NCBI GenBank assembly: GCA_033791545.1
Contig: JASJGL010000007.1
Span: 1 to 11,060 of the forward strand
Source of the DNA: Antarcticimicrobium sp033791545
GTDB taxonomy: Bacteria; Pseudomonadota; Alphaproteobacteria; Rhodobacterales; Rhodobacteraceae
Direction: 5' to 3'
Length of the DNA: 11,060 bases
Shown: positions 1-7,054 of the stretch, piece after piece
Layout of the letters: each line of letters opens with the position of its first letter
Position numbering within the stretch: position 1 is the stretch's first letter
Position numbers and translations under genes: made by a program
The notes under the pieces: model-generated
The model's database searches: none
Seen by the model: only the letters and a program-made list of their open reading frames with translations
Told to the model about the DNA's origin: nothing

Positions 1-131
1 TGCTGGATCACATCAAACCCGATGTGGTGCACATCATGGCGGCGGGACGCATCATCAAGACCGGTGGCCCCGAACTGGCGCTGGAGGTTGAAACCAACGG
101 CTATGCAGATATCCTGAACGAGGTGGCGTGA
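1..131 (+). CDS. sufC: SufC, Fe-S cluster assembly ATPase (C-terminal end only)
   Basis: Only the last 42 residues are in the window, reading in frame from base 3 to the TGA at 129-131. They include LDHIKPDVVHIMAAGRIIKT, then GGPELALEVE and NGYADIL. This matches the C-terminal end of SufC, where the last nucleotide-binding-domain strand (VVHIMAAGRI) is followed by the 'GGxELAxxxExxGY' tail. SufC is the cytosolic ABC-type ATPase of the SufBCD scaffold that assembles Fe-S clusters. The stop codon shares one base with the sufD start, which indicates an operon with coupled translation. Walker and signature motifs lie outside the window, so the call rests on the tail and on the sufD neighbour. Confidence 0.9.
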   Translation, partial: LDHIKPDVVHIMAAGRIIKTGGPELALEVETNGYADILNEVA

Positions 132-1411
132 TGGCTCTGCCCGACATGAAACAGGACCCGACCGAGGCCCGGCTGGCCCGGTTGAGCCTGCCCGAAGGCG
201 GTTGTCTGGCCCCGGCCCGGCACGAGGCGCTGGCGCGGCTGCGCGCCATGGGCCTGCCGCAGCGGCGCGACGAATACTGGAAATTCACCCGCCCCGATGC
301 GCTGATTCAACCCGATCCGATCTCGGCATCGGTTGGCGTGCTGGACGAGACGCCGATCTTTGATGCCATTGACCGGCTCAAGATCGTGTTCGTCGATGGC
401 GTGTTCGACCCGGAGGCCTCTGACGACCTGACGCTGGAAGGGGTCGAGATTGACCGCATCGCCGATATCTGTGGCAAGGACATTCACTGGGCCAAGGACA
501 TCTTTGGCGTGTTGGAGGCCCGTGGCCAGACCCCGGTGGCGCGCCCGCTCGCCGCGCTTAGCACCGCCTTTGCCACCGACGGGGTCGCGATCCATGTCAC
601 TGGCAAGCCGGCCAAGCCGATCAGCCTGATCTACCGGCATGAAAACGAAACCTCCGACGTGCTGTTGCACCATGTGATCCGGGTGGATCCCGGTGCCGTG
701 GCGACGATTCTGGAGAACGGACCGGCGGCGGCGCGCTTGAACAAGGTAACCGAGATCGAAATCGCCGATGGTGGCACATTGCACCATGTGCGGGCGCAGG
801 GGCGCGATCACGAACGCCGGGCCGCCACCCATATGTTTACCCGCATGGGGGAAGGGTCGGTTTACAAATCCTTTACGCTGACCGTGAACGGGGTGTTGAC
901 CCGCAACGAACAGGTGGTGGAGCTGACCGGTGACAATGCGATCGCCCATGTCGCCGGGGCCTGTGTCGGAGACGGCGATTTCCACCATGACGACACCGTC
1001 TTCATCACCCATGACGCGCAGAATTGCGAAAGCCGTCAGGTGTTCAAAAAGGTACTGCGCAATGGTGCCGTGGGCGTGTTTCAGGGCAAGATTCTGGTCA
1101 AACCGGGCGCGCAAAAGACCGATGGCTATCAGATCAGCCAATCGCTGATGCTGGATGACGACAGCCAGTTTCTCGCCAAGCCCGAGCTTGAGATCTATGC
1201 CGATGATGTAGCCTGTTCGCATGGCTCCACCAGTGGTGCGATCGACGAAGAAGGGCTGTTCTATCTGCGCTCGCGCGGGGTACCCGAGAGCGAGGCCACC
1301 GACCTTTTGACAGAGGCTTTCCTTGCCGAGGCCTTGGATGAGATCGAGGACAAGACCCTGTCCGAGGATCTGCTGGTGCGGTTGCGCGACTGGCTGATCC
1401 GGCGGCGCTGA
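131..1411 (+). CDS. sufD: SufD, Fe-S cluster assembly scaffold protein
   Basis: A 426-residue SufB/SufD-family protein. With SufB and SufC it forms the cytosolic SufBC2D scaffold on which Fe-S clusters are built from SufS-derived sulfur. The C-terminal part has the family's conserved segment CSHGSTSGAIDEEGLFYLRS (about residues 362-381) followed by SRGVPESEA and LLTEAF. The His in CSHG (H364) lies in the region of the functionally important His360 of E. coli SufD. The middle is the expected beta-rich region, with VGVFQGKILV and AQKTDGYQ. I chose the ATG at 131 because it overlaps the sufC stop (TGATG) and has GAGG about 8 bases upstream; a GTG codon at 128 lies directly before it in frame. 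Length is normal for SufD. The stop overlaps the next gene by one base. Confidence 0.93.
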   Translation: MALPDMKQDPTEARLARLSLPEGGCLAPARHEALARLRAMGLPQRRDEYWKFTRPDALIQPDPISASVGVLDETPIFDAIDRLKIVFVDGVFDPEASDDLTLEGVEIDRIADICGKDIHWAKDIFGVLEARGQTPVARPLAALSTAFATDGVAIHVTGKPAKPISLIYRHENETSDVLLHHVIRVDPGAVATILENGPAAARLNKVTEIEIADGGTLHHVRAQGRDHERRAATHMFTRMGEGSVYKSFTLTVNGVLTRNEQVVELTGDNAIAHVAGACVGDGDFHHDDTVFITHDAQNCESRQVFKKVLRNGAVGVFQGKILVKPGAQKTDGYQISQSLMLDDDSQFLAKPELEIYADDVACSHGSTSGAIDEEGLFYLRSRGVPESEATDLLTEAFLAEALDEIEDKTLSEDLLVRLRDWLIRRR

Positions 1412-1896
1412 TGGCTGTCATCAGGGATATCGTGGCCACCTATCGGGGGCCGGGAAAAGTGCTGCGGCGTTTGCTGGCGATGGGCCAGCGCGAAGATCGT
1501 GCGCTGGCCATCCTGATGGCGGGCTGTGCGATGGTCTTTGTCGCACAGCTGCCCCGGCTCGCCCGCGAGGCGCATCTGACCGGGCAGGAACTGAACATGT
1601 TGCTGGGGGCCAGCCTGCTGGCCTGGGTGATCATCGCGCCGTTGCTGTTTTACGGCATCGCCGCGCTGACGCATCTGTTCGCGCGCGCGCTTGGCGGCAA
1701 GGGCGACTGGTACGGGGCGCGGTTGGCGCTGTTCTGGGCGCTGCTGGCCTCGTCTCCGCTGCTCTTGTTTCACGGGTTGGTGGCGGGGTTCATCGGTGAA
1801 GGCCCCGGGTTGGATGGGGTTGGCCTCTTGTGTTTGGTCGCCTTCCTGTGGTTCTGGATTGCAGGACTGAGGCAGGCGGAGAGGACGACAGCATGA
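1411..1896 (+). CDS. YIP1-family integral membrane protein (first of two)
   Basis: A 161-residue, strongly hydrophobic protein with about four membrane segments (roughly residues 31-48, 64-90, 104-126 and 136-153) after a short cytosolic N-terminus. The RALGGKGDWYGARLALFWAL stretch (about 92-111) resembles the Yip1 domain signature: a Gly-rich loop followed by a membrane helix starting near a conserved aromatic. In bacteria the YIP1 family has no firmly established role. It sits between sufD and sufS, starting one base inside the sufD stop and ending with a 4-base overlap (ATGA) into the next gene, so it is co-transcribed with the suf genes. A link to Fe-S assembly at the membrane is inference from position only. 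Confidence 0.8.
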   Translation: MAVIRDIVATYRGPGKVLRRLLAMGQREDRALAILMAGCAMVFVAQLPRLAREAHLTGQELNMLLGASLLAWVIIAPLLFYGIAALTHLFARALGGKGDWYGARLALFWALLASSPLLLFHGLVAGFIGEGPGLDGVGLLCLVAFLWFWIAGLRQAERTTA

Positions 1897-2483
1897 ACAA
1901 GGCGCTTTGGGGTGAAATGATCGTGATGTCGATCAAGGATCCGGCCGGGATGGCCCGTCGCCTGATCGCGATGCGTCTCTCGCGTGAGGTGCTTTGGACC
2001 GGGCTGGCGCTGGCGGCGGTTGCCAATACGGTGCTTTTCTCGCTTTCCGAACTGCTGATGCCCGCGCCGGCCGGGCTGCCGCCGCTGTTTCAATCGCCTT
2101 TCATCTATTTGGCGATGGTCTCTTGCGGGCTGATCCTGACGGTTGTCATGATCTATTGGGCCGGTCGGGTTCTGGGCGGCAAGGGCACGTTGGACGATGT
2201 GGCGGCCATTGTGCTGTGGCTGCAGGTTCTGCGCGTTCTGGTGCAAACCGTGACGCTGGTTTTGTCGCTGGCGATCCCGCTGTTCGCGATGGTGCTGGCG
2301 CTGGCAGCCACGGTGCTGGGGCTGTATATCACGCTGCATTTCATTGATCAGGCGCACCGCTTCAATTCTCTGGCGCGGGCTGGCGGCACGATGATCCTGT
2401 CGATCCTGATGATGGCCATAGCCCTGTCTGTTCTGCTGGCCGTATTCGGGGGTGTTTTCTTTGGGGACGCAACGCATGTATGA
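1893..2483 (+). CDS. YIP1-family integral membrane protein (second of two)
   Basis: A 196-residue membrane protein with about five hydrophobic segments (roughly residues 35-55, 70-92, 103-125, 128-150 and 166-188). The GRVLGGKGTLDDVAAIVLWL stretch (91-110) parallels the LGGKGDW segment of the preceding gene, so the two are probably divergent paralogues of the same YIP1-type fold. The open frame extends upstream to 1830, but the ATG at 1893 gives a classic ATGA overlap with the previous stop and starts at MNKALWGEMI, so I prefer it. The 3' end overlaps sufS by 8 bases. Function is unknown; all that can be said is that it belongs to the suf operon and is a polytopic inner-membrane protein. Confidence 0.8.
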   Translation: MNKALWGEMIVMSIKDPAGMARRLIAMRLSREVLWTGLALAAVANTVLFSLSELLMPAPAGLPPLFQSPFIYLAMVSCGLILTVVMIYWAGRVLGGKGTLDDVAAIVLWLQVLRVLVQTVTLVLSLAIPLFAMVLALAATVLGLYITLHFIDQAHRFNSLARAGGTMILSILMMAIALSVLLAVFGGVFFGDATHV

Positions 2484-3696
2484 CGTCGAAAAGATCCGGG
2501 CCGATTTCCCGATCCTTGCGCGCGAGGTCAACGGCAAGCCGCTGACCTATCTCGACAACGGCGCTTCGGCGCAAAAGCCGCAGGTGGTGATTGATGCGGT
2601 GACGCAGGCCTATTCGATGGAATACGCCAATGTGCATCGCGGGCTGCATTTCCTGTCAAATCTGGCGACAGACAAATACGAAGCCGTGCGCGCCACCATC
2701 GCCCGCTTCCTCAATGCACCCAGCGCGGATGAGATCGTGTTCAACTCGGGCACCACCGAGGGGATCAATCTGGTCGCCTATGGCTGGGCCATGCCGCGCA
2801 TGCAGGCGGGCGACGAGATCGTGTTGAGCGTGATGGAGCATCACGCCAATATCGTGCCGTGGCATTTCCTGCGCGAAAGGCAGGGGGTGGTGCTGAAATG
2901 GGTGGATACCGCCCCCGACGGCTCGCTTGATCCACAGGCGGTGATCGACGCGATCGGCCCGCGCACGAAACTCGTGGCCGTGACCCAGACGTCGAATGTG
3001 CTGGGCACCGTGGTGGACGTGAAGACGATCACCGAGGGCGCCCATGCCAAAGGTGTTCCGGTTCTGGTCGATGGCAGTCAGGGCGCGGTGCATATGCCGG
3101 TGGACGTGACCGATATCGGCTGCGATTTCTACGCCATCACCGGGCACAAGCTGTATGGTCCCTCGGGGTCGGGCGCGATCTATATCAAATCCGAGCGCAT
3201 GGCCGAGATGCGCCCCTTTCTGGGCGGCGGCGACATGATCAAGGAGGTCTCGAAAGAGACCGTGATCTATAATGATCCGCCCATGAAGTTCGAGGCCGGC
3301 ACCCCCGGCATCGTGCAGATCATCGGTCTGGGCGTGGCGCTGGACTATATGATGGACCTCGGCATGGAGAACATCGCGGCGCATGAGGCCGGTCTGCGCG
3401 ATTATGCGCAGCAGCGGTTCGCCGGGCTCAACTGGTTGCAGGTGCAGGGCCACGCGCCCGGCAAGGCGGCGATCTTCAGCTTTACGATGGAAGGGGCGGC
3501 ACATGCGCATGATATCTCGACCATCCTCGACAAGAAGGGGGTCGCGGTGCGCGCGGGTCACCATTGCGCCGGGCCCTTGATGGATCATCTGGGCGTGACG
3601 GCGACCTGTCGGGCCTCGTTCGGATTGTACAATACCAAGGCCGAAGTGGACGTTCTGATCGAGGCGCTGGAACTGGCGCATGATCTGTTCGCCTGA
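2476..3696 (+). CDS. sufS: SufS, group II cysteine desulfurase
   Basis: A 406-residue PLP-dependent cysteine desulfurase, the same length as E. coli SufS. It takes sulfur from L-cysteine as an enzyme persulfide and passes it to the SufBCD scaffold. Visible landmarks are the N-terminal YLDNGASAQKP, the substrate/PLP region VMEHHANIVPWH, VDGSQGAVH, and the Schiff-base lysine K225 in ITGHKLYGPSG. The catalytic cysteine C364 lies in RAGHHCAGPLMDHLGV and is followed by TCRASFGLYNT, typical of group II enzymes. I chose ATG 2476 over an in-frame GTG at 2452 because it gives the family start (YDVEKIRADFPIL) and has GGGGA about 8 bases upstream. It is the last suf gene seen; no sufA or sufT follows before the next gene. 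Confidence 0.96.
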   Translation: MYDVEKIRADFPILAREVNGKPLTYLDNGASAQKPQVVIDAVTQAYSMEYANVHRGLHFLSNLATDKYEAVRATIARFLNAPSADEIVFNSGTTEGINLVAYGWAMPRMQAGDEIVLSVMEHHANIVPWHFLRERQGVVLKWVDTAPDGSLDPQAVIDAIGPRTKLVAVTQTSNVLGTVVDVKTITEGAHAKGVPVLVDGSQGAVHMPVDVTDIGCDFYAITGHKLYGPSGSGAIYIKSERMAEMRPFLGGGDMIKEVSKETVIYNDPPMKFEAGTPGIVQIIGLGVALDYMMDLGMENIAAHEAGLRDYAQQRFAGLNWLQVQGHAPGKAAIFSFTMEGAAHAHDISTILDKKGVAVRAGHHCAGPLMDHLGVTATCRASFGLYNTKAEVDVLIEALELAHDLFA

Positions 3697-3726
3697 GTAA
3701 ACTTTAGGCAGGCGTGTATTCTAAAT

Positions 3727-3743
3727 GCGACATTCGGTGTCGC
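3727..3743. terminator. Short hairpin downstream of sufS, weak terminator or operator candidate
   Basis: GCGACA (3727-3732), a TTCGG loop and TGTCGC (3738-3743) form a perfect 6-bp stem 30 bases after the sufS stop. A competing hairpin, CATTCG (3731-3736) with CGAATG (3743-3748), overlaps it, so the two are mutually exclusive. No T-run follows, so it is a weak intrinsic terminator at best. It could equally be a regulatory palindrome for the methyltransferase gene starting at 3806. Confidence 0.3.
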
Positions 3744-3805
3744 GAATGGTTATTTGCGATCTTTGCGGTTAGGTTGGGGGCAACGCAACCGACTGGGGAA
3801 ACCGT

Positions 3806-4819
3806 ATGACCGTACTCACCGAAGCCGATCAGATTTCCGAAATCGCATTCGGGTTCATGGGGTCCAAGGCGTTGTTCGCCGCATTGGGGGCAGGGGTGTT
3901 CACCCATCTCGCCGAGGGTCCGCTGAGTTGTGCGCAATTGGCCCATTGTGGCCCGCTAGACGAGGCCCGCTCCGAGACCCTGCTGACCGCGCTTGCGGGG
4001 ATGGGGCTGGTCGAGAGCGAGGGGGGCAAGTTCAGGAATTCACCTGCTGCCGAGAGCTTTCTGGTCAAAGGCGCGAAATACGACTTTGGCGATTACCTGC
4101 GGCTTCAGGTCGGTCAACAGATGTACGGGCTGCTGGACCAGATCGACGACGCGTTGCAAGACAAGTTGCCCGACGACGCAACGGCGTCCTATGCCGAATG
4201 GTTCTCGGATCCTGACGAGGCCCGGCTCTATTCCGCCAGCCAGCATTCCGGGTCGCTCGGGCCGGCACGCCAGCTTGCGCGCAAGGTCGATCTGAGCAAT
4301 GCGCGGCATTTGCTGGACGTCGGTGGCGGCACCGGCGCCTTTGCCATCACCCTGTGCGAGGCGTTTCCGAATCTGAGCGCGACCATCGTCGATTTCCCCA
4401 ATGTCGCAACATTGGGGCGGGACTATGTTGCGCGGGTGGGGCTGTCGGACCGCATTTCCTTTGTCGAGGGCAACGCATTGGAGACCGACTGGCCGGAAGA
4501 ACAGGACGTGGTCTTGATGTCTTATCTGTTCTCAGGTGTGCCGGGCGAGGCGCATGATGGGCTGCTGACCCGCGCCCGCGATCATCTTCGCCCCGGCGGG
4601 CAGTTCCTGTTGCACGATTTTGTCGTGCGCGCCGACCGCAGCGGGCCGAAACTTGCCGCGCTCTGGCAATTGCAGCACACCGCATTTACGCCGCGCGCCC
4701 GGTCTCTGGACGAGGGATGGTTGCGCAGCGCGTTGGAAACGGTCGGGTTCACCGGAATCGAGGTGGATGTCTTGATCCCCGAAATGACGATGCTGGCGAC
4801 AGCGGTCAAACCGGCCTGA
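3806..4819 (+). CDS. dsyB: SAM-dependent methyltransferase, probable DsyB (DMSP synthesis)
   Basis: A 337-residue methyltransferase of the PF00891 type. It has an N-terminal helical dimerisation / winged-helix domain (about 1-100, with FGFMGSKALFAALGAGVFTH) and a C-terminal Rossmann domain. SAM-binding motif I is LLDVGGGTGAF (about 169-179), with the ribose-contacting acid D196 in TIVDFPNV, then FVEGNALETDWP and DHLRPGGQFLLHDFVV. Length and family fit DsyB, the 2-hydroxy-4-methylthiobutyrate S-methyltransferase that commits marine alphaproteobacteria to DMSP. I also recall dsyB lying near Fe-S assembly genes in such bacteria, but could not check this. ATG 3806 is preceded by GGGGA. It has its own 109-base upstream gap, so it is probably a separate unit from suf. 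Alternatives are other small-molecule O-methyltransferases (CrtF, BchU, hydroxyindole type); no pigment genes are nearby. Confidence 0.72.
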   Translation: MTVLTEADQISEIAFGFMGSKALFAALGAGVFTHLAEGPLSCAQLAHCGPLDEARSETLLTALAGMGLVESEGGKFRNSPAAESFLVKGAKYDFGDYLRLQVGQQMYGLLDQIDDALQDKLPDDATASYAEWFSDPDEARLYSASQHSGSLGPARQLARKVDLSNARHLLDVGGGTGAFAITLCEAFPNLSATIVDFPNVATLGRDYVARVGLSDRISFVEGNALETDWPEEQDVVLMSYLFSGVPGEAHDGLLTRARDHLRPGGQFLLHDFVVRADRSGPKLAALWQLQHTAFTPRARSLDEGWLRSALETVGFTGIEVDVLIPEMTMLATAVKPA

Positions 4820-4910
4820 CGGGGGGATCTGGGGGCCATGGGCCACGCTCTTGACTCGGTGCGGTCTTGTTCGGCGGGTCGACAACCGGCTGACCGGGGC
4901 AATGAGGCGG

Positions 4911-4958
4911 GGCGCGCGAACCAAGGGTCTACCTTGTGTTCGGCGCCAATCGCGCGCC
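4911..4958. other. Nested inverted repeat between dsyB and tRNA-Arg
   Basis: GGCGCGCGA (4911-4919) pairs perfectly with TCGCGCGCC (4950-4958), a 9-bp GC-rich stem. Inside it CAAGG (4922-4926), loop GTCTA and CCTTG (4932-4936) form a second hairpin. The element lies 92 bases past the dsyB stop. No T-run follows. It may be a transcription end structure for dsyB or a structured RNA piece; the function is open. Confidence 0.35.
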
Positions 4959-5003
4959 ACGCCATGAACGCCCAAGACAAGTGTCGAGAAGCAGATTTTA
5001 CGA

Positions 5004-5032
5004 TTGCGATGCCGGAGTCTTTGTCTTATACG
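5004..5032 (+). promoter_or_regulatory. Probable sigma-70 promoter of tRNA-Arg
   Basis: TTGCGA (5004-5009, 4 of 6 to TTGACA) and TATACG (5027-5032, 4 of 6 to TATAAT) are separated by 17 bases. Transcription would start around 5038-5040, just before the tRNA at 5044. The AT-rich bases GATTTTACG directly upstream could help polymerase binding. This is a consensus match only. Confidence 0.5.
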
Positions 5033-5043
5033 CCCCTCCACAG

Positions 5044-5120
<77 letters not shown>

Positions 5121-5227
5121 TCCCCCTCTAATCACATGTTTTATTTTAAGATTTTGGGGAATCGGAAGCGATTTCCAGACGGTTTCGCATGTTCCGTTCG
5201 TGCCCCCAAATAGACCGCGCTTGCAGC

Positions 5228-5244
5228 GTGCCACATGCTGGCAC
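5228..5244. repeat. 17-base palindrome, possible operator
   Basis: GTGCCA (5228-5233) and TGGCAC (5239-5244) are perfect inverted halves around CATGC. The spacing and dyad symmetry suit a dimeric regulator, but I do not recognise the consensus. It lies about 370 bases upstream of the P450 start, far for a direct promoter site. Confidence 0.3.
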
Positions 5245-5383
5245 AGCGAGGTCGCAGCGCTGTTGAGAAATCCCCCGAAAGATCCCCTCGGATAGCCCCC
5301 TCAAAAACGGGGAACTCTTCGCTGATCTCAGGAATACATAACGCAGTGACTGGGATTCAAATCTTGGGATCCGGTGAAGGCTC

Positions 5384-5402
5384 AACGGTTTTCGAGACCG
5401 TT
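5384..5402 (-). other. tRNA-Ser(CGA) anticodon-arm-like hairpin, possible tRNA remnant
   Basis: On the minus strand AACGGT, loop CTCGAAA and ACCGTT form a perfect 6-bp stem with a 7-base loop, as in a serine tRNA anticodon arm with anticodon CGA. Further along the same strand, after a gap the size of a serine variable arm, TTTGAATCCCAG (near 5350-5363) resembles a damaged T loop and 3' T stem. Acceptor stem, CCA and a clean D arm are missing, so this cannot be a working tRNA. It may be a decayed fragment or chance. Confidence 0.25.
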
Positions 5403-5516
5403 TCCGGTGCAACTGGCCCGCCGCTTTGGCGCGGCCGGGCATTCGGGGCGTCCGGCGTTGGATTGCGCTGCGAAATCGAAGGATTAGGCGGCCTCGGCAA
5501 TTCTCTGGCCGGAATT

Positions 5517-5530
5517 TTGACGGCCATCAA
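5517..5530. promoter_or_regulatory. FNR/NNR/Dnr-type operator upstream of the P450 gene
   Basis: TTGACGGCCATCAA matches the TTGAY-N4-RTCAA consensus of Crp/Fnr-family regulators that respond to low oxygen (FNR, FnrP, Anr) or nitric oxide (NNR, Dnr). Its centre is 87 bases upstream of the P450 start codon. If it acts at -41.5, transcription would start near 5565, leaving a leader of about 46 bases. The -10 region at that distance is poor, as is common at activator-dependent promoters. It is the only such site upstream of the P450-alkB-nod cluster. Confidence 0.6.
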
Positions 5531-5610
5531 GATACCGAGGCCTTGGCTGTGGCACACAGGGCGGAACGCCTGGCCAGACCGGGGGAGGGACCACCGAGGG
5601 GGAGAGTGGG

Positions 5611-7002
5611 ATGATGGACGGCAGCGGCGGCGGTCATATGCATTTGCCGCCAAAACCTGAAGCCCGAGGCGGGCGGGCTTCGTTCTGGACCTATTATCGC
5701 CTGTTCAAAAGCGACATCCTGTCAGCGCAACCGGGGCATCTTTTCCGGGCGTGGATGGCCGAGATGCGCACCCCGTTCTTCCGGTCCTACCTGTGCAACG
5801 ACCGCAAACTGGTCGATCTGATCCTCAAGGACCGCCCCAAGGATTTTCCCAAGTCCGAACGTATTCGGCTGGGGCTTCGACCGCTGTTGGGAGAGGCGAG
5901 CTTCATTTCCAACGGATCGGTTTGGGAGCATCAAAGGCGCATCATTGATCCCGCCTTCGAGGGCGGACGGCTTCGCACGGTGTTTCCAGTTATGTGGGAC
6001 AGTGGGGTGGCTGCGGTGAACCGTTTGAAACCGCTGGCCGATGGCACCCCGGTCGAGATCGAGGCCCATGCCAGCCATGTGACGATGGACGTGATCTTTC
6101 GCGCCATGTTCTCGGTGCCGATCGACTCCGAGATTGCGCAAGCCGCGTTCATCGCGTTCCGCGCGCATCAGGAGTCCCAGCCGATCGCCAATCTCGCCGC
6201 CGCGCTGCCGTTGCCGAAATGGATGCCGCGGTATCATTCGAAACAGACCCGCCGGACCGCCCGCACCATTCGCGGGTTGATCGCGCAACTGGTGGACGAT
6301 CGCGCGCGGGCCATCGCCGAGGGTACCGCCCCCGACGACATCGCCACCAAGATCATGACCACCCCGGACCCGGAAACGGGCCAGATCTTTACGCGCAAGG
6401 AAATGATCGACCAGATCGCGATCTTCTTTCTTGCCGGGCACGAAACGACCGCCGCGGCGCTGGCTTGGGCGTTGTTCCTGCTGGCGCGCTATCCGGACTG
6501 GCAGGACAGGATCGCTGGTGAGGCGCAGGCAGAGATCGACCCGGAAAAGATCTATTTCTCGACCATGGGCCGCCTGAAACTGGCGCGGGCGGTGTTTCGC
6601 GAGGCGATGCGGCTGTACCCGCCGGTTCCGATGTTCGTCCGCGAGGCGGTCCGGGAGGAGTGTTTCCGGGGCAGGCGGGTGCGACGCGGGTCGCAGATCA
6701 TCGTCAGCCCGTGGCACCTGCACCGTCACGAGCGGTTGTGGGAACGTCCGGATGAATTCGATCCCGCCCGCTTTGAAACCCCGAACGGCAAGGCCTGTCT
6801 GCGTTCGGCCTATATCCCGTTCTCGGCCGGGGCGCGGGTCTGTCCCGGGTCGGCCTTTGCCATGATCGAGGGGCCGCTGATCCTTTCGCTGTTGGTTCGC
6901 GCGTTTCGTTTTGACGAGGTTCCGGGGCGCGAGCCGATGCCGGTCGCGCATCTGACCCTGAGGGGACGCGACGGCATCCATCTTGCGATCCGGCCCAGAT
7001 AA
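5611..7002 (+). CDS. Cytochrome P450 monooxygenase
   Basis: A 463-residue P450. The oxygen-activating I-helix motif AGHETTA is at 275-281, the K-helix ExxR is E331-A-M-R334, and the heme loop FSAGARVCPG (404-413) has C411 as the axial thiolate ligand. All catalytic landmarks are intact. There is no N-terminal membrane helix and no fused reductase, so it needs external electron donors; none is encoded in this window. The AGHETT motif and the RLYPPVPMF segment resemble fatty-acid and CYP3/4/102-like P450s more than the alkane-specific CYP153 group, so oxidation of fatty acyl or alkyl chains is a reasonable guess, not a demonstrated function. ATG codons at 5611 and 5614 both follow AGGGGGAG (5597-5604). 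It is the first gene of a same-strand cluster with alkB (52-base gap) and nod, behind an FNR-type operator. Confidence 0.92.
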   Translation: MMDGSGGGHMHLPPKPEARGGRASFWTYYRLFKSDILSAQPGHLFRAWMAEMRTPFFRSYLCNDRKLVDLILKDRPKDFPKSERIRLGLRPLLGEASFISNGSVWEHQRRIIDPAFEGGRLRTVFPVMWDSGVAAVNRLKPLADGTPVEIEAHASHVTMDVIFRAMFSVPIDSEIAQAAFIAFRAHQESQPIANLAAALPLPKWMPRYHSKQTRRTARTIRGLIAQLVDDRARAIAEGTAPDDIATKIMTTPDPETGQIFTRKEMIDQIAIFFLAGHETTAAALAWALFLLARYPDWQDRIAGEAQAEIDPEKIYFSTMGRLKLARAVFREAMRLYPPVPMFVREAVREECFRGRRVRRGSQIIVSPWHLHRHERLWERPDEFDPARFETPNGKACLRSAYIPFSAGARVCPGSAFAMIEGPLILSLLVRAFRFDEVPGREPMPVAHLTLRGRDGIHLAIRPR

Positions 7003-7054
7003 CCTGCCGCACGCCGGCCAAAGATATCCAGACACGAGGAGCGTTTTGCACAGG

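Larger units (their letters stand above)
5121..5610. other. 490-base gene-free stretch upstream of the P450-alkB-nod cluster
   Basis: I see no convincing protein gene here; open frames through it have no recognisable motifs and some run into the tRNA or the P450 gene out of frame. It begins AT-rich just after the tRNA (5140-5158, T/A runs flanked by CCCC and GGGG), which may be where the tRNA transcript ends. It then holds a 17-base palindrome (5228-5244), a tRNA-anticodon-like hairpin (5384-5402) and an FNR/NNR-type operator (5517-5530). Its last 80 bases are the likely leader of the P450 gene. It reads as a regulatory region with possible remnants of older sequence. Confidence 0.6.

Noticed and set aside
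101..1222. A 373-codon minus-strand frame across sufD
   Set aside because: It is antisense to a well-supported sufD and has no recognisable motifs.
5235..5660. A + strand frame of about 141 codons before and into the P450 gene
   Set aside because: No family motif, biased composition, out-of-frame overlap with the P450 start, and it spans the FNR-type operator. Better read as non-coding.
5611..7002. CYP153 alkane hydroxylase identity for the P450
   Set aside because: The AGHETTA I-helix and surrounding sequence look more like CYP3/4/102-type P450s than CYP153. The alkB neighbour alone does not justify that label.
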